From contig NZ_JARVRX010000003.1 in assembly GCF_030209435.1 (NCBI RefSeq), forward strand, positions 620,001 through 684,000: DNA of 64,000 nucleotides. The letters are read 5' to 3'. Shown here one piece after another: positions 63,373-64,000 of this stretch; positions within the stretch are counted from its first letter, which is position 1; each line of letters opens with the position of its first letter. The position numbers and the translations under genes are program-made. This stretch comes from Mycolicibacterium sp. lyk4-40-TYG-92 (GTDB lineage: Bacteria > Actinomycetota > Actinomycetes > Mycobacteriales > Mycobacteriaceae). The notes beneath the pieces were generated by a model. It made no database searches and was not told the origin of the DNA. It worked only from the letters and a program-made list of their open reading frames with translations.

Positions 63373-64000
63373 ATGGGGCTGCAGGCAATGCGGAGAACTA
63401 TGCGGACGCTGGCTACATCTGCTTCCGCGCTGGCGGCGGTCACCGTCCTCGCCGGTGGCCTGCTGACCGGCACCGGCACCGCCCGGGCCGCGGGCGTCGA
63501 GACGCTGATGGTGCCCTCGGCCGCGATGGGCCGGGACATCCCGGTGTCGTTCCAGGCCGGCGGTCCGCACGCGGTCTATCTCCTCGATGCCTTCAACGCC
63601 GGCCCGGATGTCAGCAACTGGGTCACCGCCGGCAACGCCATGGGCACGCTGGCGGGTAAGGGCATCTCGGTGGTCGCACCCGCCGGCGGCGCGTTCAGCT
63701 TCTACACCAACTGGGAGCAGGACGGCAGCAAGCAGTGGGAGACCTTCCTGAGCCAGGAGCTGCCCGACTACCTGGCCGCCACCAAGGGCCTGGCCCCGAA
63801 CGGCCACGGCGTCGTCGGTGCGGCCCAGGGCGGCACCGCGGCCCTGGCCCTGGCCGAGTTCCACCCGGACCGGTTCCGCTTCGCGGGCTCGCTGTCGGGC
63901 TTCCTGACGCCGTCGTCGACGACGTTCAACGGCGCCATTACCGCCGGCATGCGTGAATTCGGCGGCGTGGACACCTACGGCATGTGGGGCGCCCCCCAGC
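63373..64000 (+). CDS. fbpD: MPT51/FbpD-like antigen 85 relative, 3' truncated by the window
   Basis: The frame is open to the window end (209 codons shown). It begins at ATG 63373 with GTGAGG nearby. A signal peptide ends near residue 40 (TARAAGVETLMVPS). The aligned nucleophile region reads VGAAQGGTAA where active Ag85 proteins have [10 protein letters not shown], so the catalytic Ser is absent, as in MPT51. It probably binds host proteins or carbohydrate rather than transferring mycolates. The C terminus lies outside the window. Confidence 0.9.
   Translation, partial: MGLQAMRRTMRTLATSASALAAVTVLAGGLLTGTGTARAAGVETLMVPSAAMGRDIPVSFQAGGPHAVYLLDAFNAGPDVSNWVTAGNAMGTLAGKGISVVAPAGGAFSFYTNWEQDGSKQWETFLSQELPDYLAATKGLAPNGHGVVGAAQGGTAALALAEFHPDRFRFAGSLSGFLTPSSTTFNGAITAGMREFGGVDTYGMWGAPQ

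Overview
The window is chromosomal DNA from a GC-rich mycobacterium, probably a fast-growing Mycolicibacterium-type species. It carries EthR/EthA, EspR, an Hns-like PAKK protein, Erp/PirG, the arabinogalactan genes glf-glfT2-DPPR phosphatase-ubiA-aftB and antigen 85. Gene order from about 36 kb to the right end, and in several blocks to the left, follows the segment I recall as Rv3859c to Rv3803c of M. tuberculosis. Those locus names are from memory and only help orientation. No rRNA, tRNA, insertion sequence, prophage or CRISPR array was seen.

Layout. 1-5.2 kb: a truncated epimerase, an LCMT-type methyltransferase, an SRPBCC protein, a Pro/Gly-rich secreted protein, a DUF427 protein, an AlkA-like glycosylase and an aquaporin. 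5.2-5.77 kb: a regulatory gap with three DNA palindromes. 5.8-11.8 kb: glutamate synthase gltB-gltD. 11.9-18.1 kb: a GT87 mannosyltransferase, a secreted polysaccharide deacetylase, an F420-type oxidoreductase, a PHP phosphoesterase and small envelope proteins. 18.1-20.1 kb: a lower-GC accessory patch with a type VII (ESX)-like substrate, a YbaB-like protein and an apparently internally deleted calpain-like protein. 20.3-24.8 kb: a PPOX flavoprotein, DNA polymerase IV with an SOS-like box, ethR/ethA with their operator, and an RraA protein. 24.8-31.6 kb: hns, a coiled-coil protein, a low-complexity secreted protein, an ImmA/IrrE peptidase with its membrane partner, espR, an Rv3847-like gene and sodA.

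31.9-32.3 kb is a gene-free gap with an 8-bp dyad, a perfect 18-bp palindrome and a cluster of DnaA-box-like sequences. 32.3-40.6 kb: rhodanese, DUF4328 protein, glycerophosphodiesterase, ferritin bfrB (tandem iron boxes), CPBP protease, DUF2470 protein (iron box), pheA, a histidine phosphatase, a Cys-rich small protein, a mini-zincin and a septum-formation-type protein. 40.7-54 kb: serS, a large SARP-like ATPase regulator, hemerythrin, DUF5718, a NamH-like Rieske protein with an overlapping small gene, a small kinase, two PlsC acyltransferases, a HAD phosphatase and an LGFP-repeat amidase. 54-64 kb: erp, then a tightly overlapping galactan/arabinan operon, fbpA, and an MPT51/FbpD-like gene running off the end.

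The strongest themes are cell-envelope assembly (right third), iron homeostasis (bfrB and the DUF2470 gene behind IdeR-like boxes) and ESX-related regulation (espR). The most noteworthy unexplained items are the ImmA/IrrE-membrane pair next to espR, the broken calpain-like effector, the SOS-like box at dinB and the DnaA-box-like cluster near 32.2 kb.
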